Positions 1 to 11,534 of a stretch of 62,000 bases of DNA are shown in pieces. Under the pieces are notes generated by a model. It saw only the letters and a program-made list of their open reading frames with translations, was not told where the DNA came from and did no database searches. The number at the start of each line of letters is the position of its first letter. Position 1 is the stretch's first letter. The DNA is from Zygnema cylindricum (taxonomy: Eukaryota > Streptophyta > Zygnematophyceae > Zygnematales > Zygnemataceae). Position numbers and translations under genes: made by a program. The DNA is taken from contig JBBHKE010000491.1 in the NCBI GenBank assembly GCA_037447655.1, positions 1-62,000 of the forward strand, in the 5' to 3' direction.

Positions 1-243
1 ATATTTTTTGTACGGTTTTCAGAGAAAGCCGTACATTATTCGACCGTCCGTCTGTTGCGGGAGTGATTTTTTTCCCGTGGGAATAGGCTATGAATGAAAG
101 GATCGCTGTTCGACAAATAGAAAGAAAGTTTTGCACGTACAAAGGATTTTAAAAGTTTCATATTTTATCAGAAATCGGAAAATCATCGGAATCGGAAATG
201 CTCCGGTGGGAATAGGCTATCAGGTGGGCATAGGCTATGAGTC
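1..243. other. Non-coding sequence, short repeated phrase
   Basis: I see no gene here. The phrase GTGGGAATAGGCTAT or a close variant occurs three times (near 79, 205 and 223), so the stretch may be the edge of a dispersed repeat. Confidence 0.3.
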
Positions 244-942
244 GACGTTCCATCACGTGGAGTTTGTAAGCCACGTGCTCTAAATTGACTGGCGCCCACG
301 CAAGCTACGATCCGATATTGAATATCTTTCAGATTTTTTAGCACCGACAAACTTAACTTCAAATCTTCACTTGTGTACCATGTACCTGCGTAAAGAAATC
401 ATCATACGATAGAACTTTTGTACTTTTTGCAGACGCCAATTTTTTCGCCAGCTCATTTTTTAGGGTTTCTGCTTTTGAACATAACGAAAGTCCTCTGTGA
501 GAAATAATGTGACGGACAAAAGTTACCGAAAATAGCATGACGAAGGAATGTTACGAAATTTCGTTTTTATTTTCGGTTGCTTTTTGGAAAGCTCGTGTCA
601 TGTGCAAATCTTAAGTTTTTCGTTGGTTTTACATCATGACACGTAGCTTAATCGTCCAGCGTGTCATGGTTTTTTTTTTTGTATTTGCCAACCCACCTCC
701 TCGAGGTATATCTGCCAACCCACCTCCTCGATGTGGGTTTACAGTTACAGAGAAATATGAAGCGAACGCCTCCCAGATGAACATCCAACGGTCAGTATTC
801 CCTCCCAGACCTTCGGAGAGTATCGGCAAGATTCTTTGTAATGTTGTTTTCGTATAGAAACAAAATAGGCGGTACGGTTTGGTACGGATAGTCGCTGATT
901 TCTATAAACTACCCCACTTTTCGTCTGATGGAACATCATCCT
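244..942 (-). mobile_element. Non-autonomous TIR element, copy 1
   Basis: This roughly 700-bp block is repeated in inverted orientation at 10101-10840. The right end (926-942) reads TGATGGAACATCATCCT, which pairs with the inner left end GACGTTCCATCA at 244-255. Shared internal landmarks include the GACACG and CGTCCAGCGTGTCA region near 650 and the CCAACCCACCTC motif, tandemly doubled here near 690 and 718. No ORF in it resembles a transposase, so it is best read as a MITE-like non-autonomous DNA transposon. The outer left boundary is not clear. Confidence 0.6.
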
Positions 943-2340
943 TTCTTTCATTAGAAATTACTCAATATTTAAAATAGAATTAATAATTCTATTTAAGAAT
1001 TTCAGCAAAAAATTGGGGGCACCGAAATTAGCGTTATTGATGCTAAGAGCAATTGGCGGGGTAATATACAGTGGATTTCAATGTTCTTTCACTATTTTTT
1101 TGGTATTTTGTTACTATCTTTTCTAAATACGCCCTTCTGAAATCCAATACTTAAGGACAAAGCTAATTTCCTTTCTTCCAGCTGTAGGCCATTTTAGTTT
1201 ATACATCAAATATTAATTCCATATATTGCTTCGTTTGTCAAAATTCGCAAAACTTGTCAAGATACATGCCAATTGTGTAGCGTCAAACCACCCTACACAA
1301 CTTCAACCAAGAAATCTCAGTTTTTAGGTATATATCTTGAGTGGATGAGAAATTAATCTGGGATAACCAGACTGCCCCGTCAAGTTCATGAGATAATAAC
1401 ATGCAAGAATCACCCCATCTTCGGTCCAAAAAAAAAACAATTCCTGACATGAGTGCACAAGGACGCAGGCTGTATGTCAGCCTAAAATGTTTTCTGGTTG
1501 TAGTTCCTGAGTCGCACTGCATACAATTCTCCCTCTCCCTCTCCCTCTCCCCTCCCCCCTCTCCCTTTCCCTCTCCCCTCCCTCATGTAATGTTGACAGG
1601 GAACAGACTCAGGTAAGAAGAGTTGCCTATTTCCATTCTACTTCGTTCCATGTGTGGTAACTGTTACATGGCTGTTAAAGTATCCTAATCTTTTCTGCCT
1701 CCCAAACTCCCAATTTGGTTATCCAATGTTTTCGATTGTTCATCGCAATATTGTTGTCGAAAAGTAAGAACCTGACTTTTCAGTTCGTAATTCGTGAACC
1801 GAAAAAATTTGATGGCAATTTTCGAAGGAAAGCGAGTTTAGGAGGCCAACAAGTCAATTTTAATAATGGTAAAAGGAGTTTGAAACCTACAACCACGAGG
1901 CCCCAAAAAAGTTGCAACTAATAATCCAGCCCATAATCAGAGCAACATGAAACTTTACCCAAAAACTTGCTTTACCCAAAAATGGTGAAAAAATTTAGCT
2001 TCTCCAAGTCATCAATCCTTCATCAAAAAATGGAGACAACTAAACCTACATTCAGTTTCTACCTGCTATTCCAGGTTTTCAACCAATGCTAGGTAATTTC
2101 CAAGCTGCAAATTAGCAAAATAATTTAAACCAAGACAGAAAAAAGGCAGAAGTTAATTTCCGCAAAAAAATATTACAATCACATTTCAAACCTACAACCC
2201 TTCCCGTAGATAAATCCAGGCTTGACAAAAGGCCATCTATTTTTCTGGAAACTCTTAACCCAGCCTGAATAAAATAAGGAGACTGCTTTCAAAAGAGCAG
2301 TCGCCATTTCCTTACGCCGATTATCACGTCACACCAGAAA
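943..2340. other. Intergenic, no gene seen
   Basis: No coding pattern is recognisable. A short pyrimidine-only tract of CCCTCT type lies at about 1529-1585. An inverted repeat GACTGCT/AGCAGTC with an 8-nt loop lies at 2281-2302, in what would be the 3' UTR or downstream flank of the minus-strand CAP gene. Confidence 0.4.
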
Positions 2341-2356
2341 CAAATAAGTACGGAAA

Positions 2357-5300
2357 TTAGTAAGGAAATTCTCCTTCCCAATTCCCAGGTGGATTGTAGT
2401 CACAAGCCCAAATTGTCCAACCGTCGGCACATAAGGAACTCGCACAACCGACTTCAAGACTGTCTCTCCAAACCACCTGCATTGGACCATTAATCCTCAA
2501 AATTAGTCAAAAGTACATTTGTATTGCTGTAGTAATAAAAAATTAAACATACAAATGAGGCTAGAATGGTAGAATTAAAAACAACACCTTCATCATGTAA
2601 CTTGCATTGTGTCCGAATGGTTTTCCAATTTGATAATCCAGACCTCAAAATAATTTTATATAATGATGTATCGGGCATCTGAACACCAGCCGACCATCCA
2701 AATCTAAAGGAGCTATGCAATAGGCCAAAACATGGCAGAGTAGCTACATAAAAAAGTATTTAATAACAAATTCACAAAGTTCATTAAAACGAATCATTGC
2801 GTACAGTTTGTTGGTCGAACGGTACAGGAAGCCAGGTGTCAGATATACATGAAGATTTAAAAAGCGTCCCGTGCGTGCAATATGCAACACAAAAAGAGAA
2901 GAAATTTGCAAAATAAAATTGAAAAAGGACTGTGCATTATTCCCCTTAGTTTAATGGCGCACTTCAGAATTAGGTGCTTCTTACCTGTGTGTAGTGACCA
3001 CATACTTTCCCTTCAACGCAAGAATTATTGGAATAAGTATAAAATTCTAACTCATTCACCCATCCTGCGACGGCATTGGCACACGTGGGCACAAAACCAT
3101 AACCTTTGTACAAATTTTGGCCGTACGGACTGCCGGTTGGGTGATAAAAAGCGCAACTTGCATCGCGTAAAGTATCGGCCCAAACTTGCGCCGAATCTAC
3201 CACTGCTCCAAAAACATTACCAGAAGCTAATTGTTAAACAATAGGAGTGTAAAGCAAATCATGTCGCAAAAATACCAAATTGTGATAAAAACAGAAAATC
3301 GGGGTTATGCTTTTATTTGGGTGGAAAAAACATAAAAGATCTATGTGAAATTGTGCTAGGGCATTATTTACCTAACCTCCATTTTTCCTCCCCAAGCATG
3401 CTGGTATCCAGGTTACGTATTTTTTCTTGGGGGTTCTTTTTTGACTTATAGCATTATTGAACTTCATGGTTAAGTCACGAGGCTTGAAGTAAAAATTAAG
3501 CCACAAAAAACGCAACAAAAATTCAAAAAAAATCAAGCAACAACGCAATATGACAATTTTATAAAGATGATACTGATGTATTGTACGATATTCAGTTGCA
3601 AGAATTGCGTCCGAGCTTAGAGGGTTTGTTATATGAGCATAGATGCGGATTCGTAAACATGAACGAAATGCGACATGAAAGTTTTCACCATCGACATTGA
3701 TTATGGGGACGTTTGACGACAAGTACCACATAAGCAAATCAGAGCTTCGGCACTTTTCCATTCCCCAAAATGGGAAAGAATGTCACGACTAAACAAAAAC
3801 CTTACGCAACACAAAGAAATTTAAGCGGATAATTTATGAAGAGCTTGATGGGGTGTTTGACTTAACCAATGCATTACTCAAATAATCCCAAAGATGAGAG
3901 ACAAAACTCACATGTTTGACTCCAAACAAGTCCTGAAACTCCAACGGCAGCTCGGGCGCTATTGTGGGGGGCGAGACAAACATCCGCTTTAAATCATGAA
4001 AACATAAACTCAAATTAGTTGATAACCTCTGAAAAGGTTTTTTGAGAGAAACAAAATAACATCATTGCATAGCAATCATTAAGCTAAAAGAATTGAGTTG
4101 TTATCATAAATAGTGAATTGTATGTTGAGAAGTAAGAAATAGACTCAATTGTGAAAATTAATTATCAATGTTGTTTGGAAGCAGTTTGTAAAGCCAAAAT
4201 AATGATATATGTAGGAAAAAAAGGATAGCACCAAAACATTTGTTTGGGCCAAAAATGCGAATAAATGGAGTCACAAAAGGGTCAACTGTGCATTAAGTAA
4301 AGCTCACCAATGGAGGACTGGGTAGACGGAGGTGGTGTGAGAGAGGTTGGTGGAGGTGGTCGAGGAGATGGCGGAGGTGGGGGAGGAGGGGATGGTGGAG
4401 GAGATGGTGGAGGGGGCGGAGGGGGAGATGGAGGGGAGGGAGGAGGAGAGGGAGGAGGAGAGGGAGGAGGAGAGGGAGGAGGAGAGGGAGGAGACGGTGG
4501 AGGAGACGGTGGAGGAGACGGTGGAGGAGACGGAGGGGATGGTGAAGGAGGAGGTGGAGGTTTTCTTGGTGGCGGGGGAGGTGATCTTGGTGGTGGCGGT
4601 GGTCTTGGTGGTGGTGGAGGAGGTGAAGGAGGCACTGTTGGAACAAAACCATTTTCCTCAATAAGTGCAAGATATGAAATTTGGTGATGCGATGGAAATC
4701 AACATTTATGAAGAAAGTGTATTGATGGAGGCAATGATCAGATAATTGTAGAGTAGAGGATAAGGGTTTTCGCAATAGAAAATAAACATATTTAAAGAAT
4801 GTAAAAGTTACTTTTGCTTAGAGTGACTACCAAGTAAGGTACAACAAAATGACAGAAGAGCAAACGCACCTACAGCACCAAAGACAAATATGATCTTCAT
4901 TTTAAATTCTAAAATTCGTTTTAGAAGGTGAATTACTACCATTAAATTTGGGATGTCCTTTTAAATCCTATTTATACCACATACAAAGGAAGTGAAATTT
5001 CATTGATAAGGATTTTCTAGTCAAGCTTGATCGAGGTTTGAGAATTATAAATACCATTTGAAAAAAAAAAAAATCTCAATGGTTTACAAATAAGCATGAT
5101 CAAACATTCATCATTTAACATCAAAATCCAAAAATGTTGCGAGGTGCTTTGTTCATAGAAATGTATATCAAATTAGCCGAATGTAAACAAATGTACTTCA
5201 CAGGAAAAGTCAAAGCTGTCCAATTTCAACCATAAATGCACACAATAAGCTGTACGAATTTCATCATCGTTTTCTTTTAAACCATTGAAAGATTACATTA

Positions 5301-7069
5301 TACAGTGGAGAGTGAGCCCACCTGGATAAGGCTGGCATCTATATGAGAAGAATTTCCCCGCGTACGACGTCCTGAAACACAAAATATTCATTAAGGTGAG
5401 AAGGATGTGACATAGGAGCCTGTAGAGCAATCAAATAAAACACCTGATAATTCTTCATAAGCGAGCACGTTTCCAAACTCTAATAAAAATCTTGTAAAAA
5501 AAATAGTCTTAACCTTCCTTTTAGATGTGATTCCTTCAGCACAATGAGCAAATTTTCTGTCTTCAACACTTGCTGCATGGTACAATATCTAACAATCTTT
5601 GGTCAGCACCAAAAATGTTAACAGTATTGAAACACAGCATTAAGTTTCAGTACAGAAAATAGTGAAGATAGTTATCGACGGCAAACATATGAATGTTAGT
5701 AAAGTTCACACGATTGGCTCTAAGAGTCAGCCACGCTTGGCCTGAAATTCCCAAAAGAAACTTTGCAGAAATAAATTCAAAACAACAATGTTAAAAATCA
5801 TCAATTGCATAAAAACGTGGCTTTGCCATTTGCATAGTCGCGATAAAAAAATGGCAACAGTTTTAGAAATCGAATGTGGGCTATGCTCTTAAATCAATTC
5901 AATGTTAGAAACATGATCTTCTGATGTTTTCCCTTACAAACAAGCTCATAAAAATGTTAACTAATACAAAATCGGTACCGATTTGCGATTCATTAAGTCT
6001 AGTAAATATCATGTGAATGTTTATCATGTGATATATTACTAACAATGTGATATGTTTGGGTTTAAATTTTGCATCTTACAAAGTTGACTTTCGATAATCG
6101 TATTTAGTCGTGTTGGCCGATGCCGCTCCGCCGGGAATTTCGAGCGTGACATTTGTTCCGGAGCATTGAGCCGCACTAAAAAAGATGACTTTAGTACAAA
6201 CGATGTGATTGGGGTTTGAATCTTTTACATTCCACAAGACCGATACCGAACCCGATCCGTTTACGAAGGCACCCCTGGGAGTATAACAAGGACCCGGCGG
6301 TGCGTACGCGGATAAAACAGCTCCCCTGCCAAATTCTTGGGAATAGATCCATAGTTTTGTACCCATAACTAGTGTGGTTTGGGCATTAACAAATGTGGCT
6401 GCCAAACAACAAAACTAAAAAATCAGCAAAAAAAAAACATGAAGAAAGCACAAGGAAAAGTGGGGAGGAAGAGAGGACACGGGAAAAAGAAAAAGGGTGT
6501 GACTTGGAACAAGATAACAAACAAACGAAAAGGCAAAGAAAATCGGGTTTTTATTTTGTACTTGCTTTTGGTGTTTGACATTCGAATTAAGAATTAACTT
6601 AAAAGTTGGTGTTGGAACTAGAGCAAAAACTTGATGGAAAAAAAACAACACTAGGAGTGACATTGATGCTTAAAGCAATTTTTTTTTTTCCAAATTGGTT
6701 CAAATCGACTAGGTATTCAAAAAAAGCGAAAACAAACATGACCATAGTTAAACTTGAAAAAAAAAAAAAAAACTTGCCAATATGAAAATCACATCAATGT
6801 GATTGAGTAGATGAGACAATAAAAAATAGTGAGCACAGTAAATGATGTTCGTGTTGTATAAATAAAAAAGAGAACCATTTGGCCCAATTGTCAAGTTGAG
6901 GAAAATCAAAGGAAATACAATACAAGAATGTTCACATCTCTTAATATTTTAAGTAATTCATTCTTTTCAGAATCGAACACTCACCTGGGACTGAAAAAAT
7001 ATGCCACGTGGCAAACACAACAAGCATATAGGCAGAGACGAGGGAACAAACTCCATAGTTCCCCGCCAT
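2357..7069 (-). CDS. Secreted CAP/PR-1-like protein with novel N-terminal domain and Pro-rich stalk
   Basis: Seven exons can be assembled on the minus strand: 7069-6985, 6398-6080, 5371-5322, 4634-4308, 3986-3912, 3196-2985 and 2476-2357. All introns are GT-AG and all phases match, giving 1188 nt (395 codons plus TAA). Exon 1 encodes a hydrophobic signal peptide, with likely cleavage after VNA near residue 34. Exons 2-3 (to about residue 151) form a domain with four Cys that I do not recognise. Exon 4 (about 152-260) is almost pure SPPP/PPPP, as in extensins and pherophorins. Exons 5-7 are a CAP domain: HNSARAAVG, WVNELEFY, the CAP1 signature GHYTQVVW, VGCA, CADGW, and the CAP2-like WACDYNPPGNW ending EFPY. 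His and Glu of the CAP cavity are present. PR-1-like CAP proteins act outside the cell, often in defence and with sterol-binding activity; the role here is inferred. Exon 4 and exon 5 are both flanked by phase-1 introns, consistent with exon shuffling. Confidence 0.88.
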
Positions 7070-7702
7070 TGCAAGTTTTTAAGCGATAAAAAGCGACTTT
7101 TTTTTCTCCTCAGTATTGAAAAAATGGAGTGTGGCAATGGCGCCTTAGTGAGTCTACGAGTTCCACACGAGATGAAATAGAACACACACGTCGCAATCTG
7201 GATGTCGGCGCTAACAAACAAATAATTTGACGAGAAAATGAAATCTAGTACGATTTCGTACGATTCAGCTTACCACGTGCCGGGTTCGGACGGTATTAAA
7301 CTGTCCAATGATTGAAAAGGAATCATGATTTGTCCGCTTTTGAGCCCTGATTGGCGGAAGCCCTCTGGGACCATAGTTCAAACGTGCGGAAATGTTTGGA
7401 AAATCTGCGTGTAGTCACTTCGTACTAAAAGCGTATTATAAATTTATAAGGTATAATACGCAATGTCAGGGAAAAGCAGCCACATCTAGCGTTTCCAAAA
7501 GTTTTCGAACATTTGAAGTTTGCATGGTAAGGCTTCCTATATTTCGTACGGACGTACGTTTTGCTGTGCCCTAAAATTTTAGACATCCAAAATTAGCGTT
7601 GGCGAACGTGGACTCTATTAATAGCGTGTCTTTATTGTCGTGACAGTTGTACTGTACTTTTCATACCGTACTGAAATGGTTTCACCCGCCAAACCCGGAA
7701 TT
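7070..7702. promoter_or_regulatory. Upstream region of the CAP gene
   Basis: This stretch precedes the start codon of the minus-strand CAP gene and should hold its promoter. I cannot identify a convincing TATA box or other site. Repeated GTAC and CGTACG words are frequent. Confidence 0.25.
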
Positions 7703-7753
7703 TAAAAAGTACAGTAATGTACAGTACAGTACTGTACTGTACTGTACTGTACA
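7703..7753. repeat. GTACT/AGTAC simple palindromic repeat
   Basis: A short tandem of ACAGT and ACTGT units forms a self-complementary stretch (TACAGTACAGTACTGTACTG and onward). It directly abuts the left end of the TIR element at 7751. Confidence 0.7.
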
Positions 7754-8271
7754 CCGTGAATCGCTATTACCGTATTGAACGCTAATTGAGGTACCCTGTT
7801 TTTTTCGGCAAATTCTCAAATAGAATTAAACATTCTAAATGTTTCTACACGTTATTTGAGGTAGCCCATTAAATAGGATTCATGACTCTAATAAATTGCC
7901 ATTATAAATAGTGTGGTGTACGGTCTGTCAGATACGTACTTTTTTGTACTTTTTCAAGTAGAAAAGTACAGAAAAGATATTCACGCTGCCCCGTAGTCGC
8001 GCTAACATGTAATTGCGTAAATATTTTCCGGCATTCGCGGATGTCAAAAAAACGCAACGGCGTACGATTTGAACAATTTCGTTCATACACATATTTTATT
8101 GTGGAGATATTCTGCACCGAAAATTTTTACAAAGCAGTTTACAAATTAGAGTGTACGAAAAATTAGAATAAAAATTATTTCAAAAAAACACGACATTCCC
8201 AATTAGCGTAAATAACGCTAATTGTTTCATTACGCTATCTATTTTATTACGCTAATAGCGATTCACGGTGT
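7751..8271. mobile_element. TIR element, family ACACCGTGAATCGC (521 bp)
   Basis: The left end ACACCGTGAATCGCTATTA (7751-7769) is the exact inverse of the right end at 8253-8271. The interior has further sub-terminal inverted words (CGCTAATTG and AACGCTAATTG) and no transposase. It is a MITE-like element. The interior differs from the two shorter elements that share its ends (8297-8503 and 9857-10074). Confidence 0.7.
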
Positions 8272-8296
8272 AGTGTACTTCCGTAGGAGGACAGCT

Positions 8297-8503
8297 ACAC
8301 CGTGAATCGCTATTAGCGTCAATGTTATTTTTGCCATTTAAAACATCTTTTCTCCGTACACACTTGTCGGATTTTCAATTTGAGACCGCCAATCGGAAAC
8401 TGAGAATCATATATTTCAATCGCAACCGTCAGATTCATAATCCGACAAGTGTGTACGGAGAAGTGGCGAAAAAAACATTGACGCTAATAGAGATTCACGG
8501 TGG
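8297..8503. mobile_element. Fold-back TIR element, 207 bp
   Basis: It begins ACACCGTGAATCGCTATTAG and ends in the inverse (TAATAGAGATTCACGGTG). Nested complementary blocks (TCCGTACACACTTGTCGGAT on the left, its inverse on the right) make most of the element a long hairpin around AATCGGAAACTGAGAATC. It lies 25 bp from the previous element and is non-coding. Confidence 0.75.
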
Positions 8504-9856
8504 AACTGTACATGTGAAACAAAAATCCCATCTGACGCTGTTCGAGTGACAGACGCAATAATATCTTTCGTACATGTACTGTAGAGTCCATGTTCAGCCG
8601 TGGGGCGAGGCTGGGGTCAGGCCTGTGATGACAGCTGGATTGACCTACAATTTTGTCGTTTTGTGCATGCGACCACGATTTCTTTCGTGCCAGGCTGGAG
8701 ATTTCTGCCCGAAAGACTGCAGCCACTTTCTCCGTACATCTCGAATCAAGTCCAGTTTGCGATCATAAAAATCGGTTTTTTTTGTACTGTAGTATAGGCT
8801 TGACGACGACAGGAGAATCTTTAATTAGCAGATTCTTCCAGTATGACGTAAGCAGAAACAGTTTCTCTAGTGGAGTTTGTGAAAGGAGAATAGAGCACTA
8901 AAGTACTCGTTCAGGATAATTTTTAAAGTACAACTTTTCTGTCCGTTTATACTTTCTCAGTTTTATGTTGAACATAAAAAGTTAAAAACTAAAGAAGTTT
9001 TCAAATCCGCGTCAGCGCCAGACATGCCAAAAAGACAAAAATACTGTTTAAACTACAAAGTTCGTTCTGACAGCATGGAAACTATTCGGTGCGGCAGGAC
9101 AAAAGCCGCTGTCGGGTCGTATAGCCAATAAGAATGCTTATATGTTTTGTCGATTAGTGTGTCGATCAAATTTTTTACTTGGAATGGCGGCACGCCACGT
9201 GCTTGAGTGTTCATCTCACTAAACGACAAATCATGCCTGCAATTCTGGTCGTGAGCATCACCAGTCGAAATATCTTGCTGACTATGAATTTGTCGTTTCC
9301 TCTTAAACTACGTTAATTGAACACGTGTATGAGTTAAAATCGTTATCCCATGCATGCGGGTCAGATCCGCACGTCGGATGGACAAATTTATCTCTTACTT
9401 GTAATGTACGGTCTCAGGATTTGTGCGCATTTGCCCAAAGTATACGTATCTGTCTATTTCCTAAAATGTTGAATGTTTTATAAAGAAAAAAATATTCGTA
9501 CGAATCGATTACAGCAACTGGAAGTTACAAATTTACGTCATCCTGAACCTTAGTGATGTCCTACAGTTTGGCGTCTTCCCTGTTTTTAGCTACTGCCACG
9601 TCATTCCAACTCATCTTCAAACCCTAAAAAAACGAGAACCACTTTTCGAGCCGGTTTAAAGCAGAATTGACCGACGAATAGGAATCTCCTTTGCAAGTAT
9701 CGCACGATTTGAAACTTTTCTTTGCACGAGGGAGAGTACACGCTATTTATTTTTTGTCGCGTGTATGTACGGAAAAAAATCCGCTAAGGGTCTCGGATCT
9801 CCACTTTCATCCACGACAAGTTTACGCCGTCGTCACCTCCCTCTCCCACTCTCACC
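8504..9856. other. Intergenic, no gene seen
   Basis: No coding sequence with family resemblance and no repeat shared with the rest of the window were found. Short ORFs here look random. Confidence 0.35.
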
Positions 9857-10074
9857 ACACCTTGAATCGCTATTTGGGTTAACAATTTTTTCGCCACTCA
9901 AAACATCTTTTCTGCGTACACACTTTTTCGATTTTTAATTTTATACCGCCAATCGGAAGCTGAGAATCTAACCTTTCAATCGAAACCGTCAGATCTGCAA
10001 TCGGACAAGTGTGTACGAAGAAAAGATGTTTAAGTGGCGAAAAAATTGTTAACACTAATAGCGATACACGGTGT
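9857..10074. mobile_element. Fold-back TIR element, 218 bp
   Basis: A diverged sibling of the element at 8297-8503. It starts ACACCTTGAATCGC, ends GCGATACACGGTGT, and has the same inner arms (AAAACATCTTTTCTGCGTAC on the left, its inverse on the right) and the same centre containing AATCGGAAGCTGAGAATC. It is non-coding and MITE-like. Confidence 0.75.
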
Positions 10075-10100
10075 AGCGTCTAAAAATGTCATGACTATTA

Positions 10101-10840
10101 AGGGTGACGTTCCATCAGGCGAAAAAGTGGCGTAGTTTACAGAAATCCGCGACCCTCCGTACCAAATCGTACCGCCTATTTTGTTTTTATAGGAAAAACA
10201 ACATTACAGAGAATCTTTCCGATACTCTCCGAAGGTCTTGGAAGTAATACTGGCCGTCGGATGTTCATCTGCGAGGAGTTCGCTTCATTTTTTTCTGTAA
10301 CTGTCAACCCACCTCGGTGAGGTGGGTTGGGAGATACAGAAAAAAAAAATCGTGACACGCTGGACGATTAAGTTACGTGTCATGATGGAAAACCAACGAA
10401 AAATCTTAAGATTTACACATGACACGCGGTTTCCAAGATATAACCGGAAATAAAAACGAAATTTCGTAATATTCCCTCGTCACGCTATTTTCGTTAACTT
10501 TTGTTCGTCACACCATTTTTCTCAAAGGACTTTCGTTATGTTCGAAAAGTGAAACCCTAAAAAATGAGCTGGTGTACAGACTGGCGTCTGCAAAAAGTAT
10601 AAAAAATTTGTCGTATTAATACTTCGTACGCAGGTACATGATACGCAAGTCAAGATTTGAACTAAAGTTTGTCGGTGCAAAAAATCTGAAAGATATTCAA
10701 TATCGGACCGTAGTTTGCGTGGCGACGGTCAATATAGAACACGTGGTTTACAGACTCTACGTGATGGAACATCGACTCAATCGACCCGGTCTGTAGAGAT
10801 TGCCGTACAATTACAGAAACGTATGATGGAACTTCACCCT
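10101..10840 (+). mobile_element. Non-autonomous TIR element, copy 2 (740 bp)
   Basis: The ends AGGGTGACGTTCCATCA (10101-10117) and TGATGGAACTTCACCCT (10824-10840) are inverted repeats of 17 bp with one mismatch. The interior matches 244-942 in inverted orientation over most of its length. There is no transposase. A target-site duplication is not evident. Confidence 0.7.
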
Positions 10841-10846
10841 GAGTTC

Positions 10847-11534
10847 CAGAGGTCGCAAACGGTTAACCGAAACCATTACCGACCGTTAACTAACCGCCCG
10901 CGCCGGATCCGGAACGGATTCGGTTGCCAAATTTTGGGGGTCGGGCGGTCGCGGTCGGTTGATTCACCAAAAAAAAAGAAAAGTCGGTTACGGTCGGTCA
11001 AGCAAAAAACGAAAAAAATGAAAATTTTTGTACTGTCCATACAATACAACATTATTGTAATTTGTACTCTTTGGTATCGTGGAAGTACACGAATCATGAC
11101 TAGCGTCGCAAATTTGACACGGTAGTAACACTATTAATTTCGCAAATCTTAGGGAACGCGACAAAGCGTCGGAAAATCTGACACGGTAGTAACACAATTA
11201 ATTTCGCAAATCTTAGGGAACACGACAAAGCGTCGCAAATTTGAAACGCAGTAACACTATTCATTTCGCAAATCTTATGGAACGCGACAATTCGTAATTA
11301 TTGGCTTATTCATACGTCGTACATTAGTTTATTTTGTACTTTTTTGGTTACGGGCGGGCACGGTTAGTCGCGAGAAATCGAGTTTCGGTTAAATTTTATT
11401 TTCGTTGACGCCGGTCGGTTAACGGCTAACAGTTTTGGAGCGTGACAGAACTCGGTCGGGCGTCGGTTGCTCACATTTTGAAAAAAAAAACGGTCGGTTT
11501 CGGTTATGTAAAATTTTGACTTTTGCGACCTCTG
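10847..11534. mobile_element. TIR element with CAGAGGTCGCAAA ends
   Basis: CAGAGGTCGCAAA at 10847-10859 is exactly inverted at 11522-11534. The interior is rich in CGGTCGGTT/AACCGACCG words and holds three tandem copies of a ~64-bp unit (11102-11291). The CAG-initial TIR recalls hAT elements, but no 8-bp duplication is visible, so superfamily is unassigned. It starts only 6 bp after the preceding TIR element. Confidence 0.6.
11102..11291. repeat. Three tandem copies of a ~64-bp unit
   Basis: The units start at about 11102, 11165 and 11229, each beginning AGCGTCG and sharing TAACAC and TTTCGCAAATCTTA. They lie inside the CAGAGG TIR element. Confidence 0.8.

Noticed and set aside
4310-4687. 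Long plus-strand Gly/Glu-rich ORFs across 4310-4687
   Set aside because: They are the complement of the minus-strand proline-rich exon 4 of the CAP gene.
5391-5585. Minus-strand ORF with VEDRKFAHCAEGITSKR as an extra CAP-gene exon
   Set aside because: A usable acceptor exists, but the only good donor leaves phase 0, which does not join to exon 3. Without it all phases fit.
11102-11291. CRISPR-like array
   Set aside because: Three direct tandem units without unique spacers, inside a TIR element of a eukaryotic genome.
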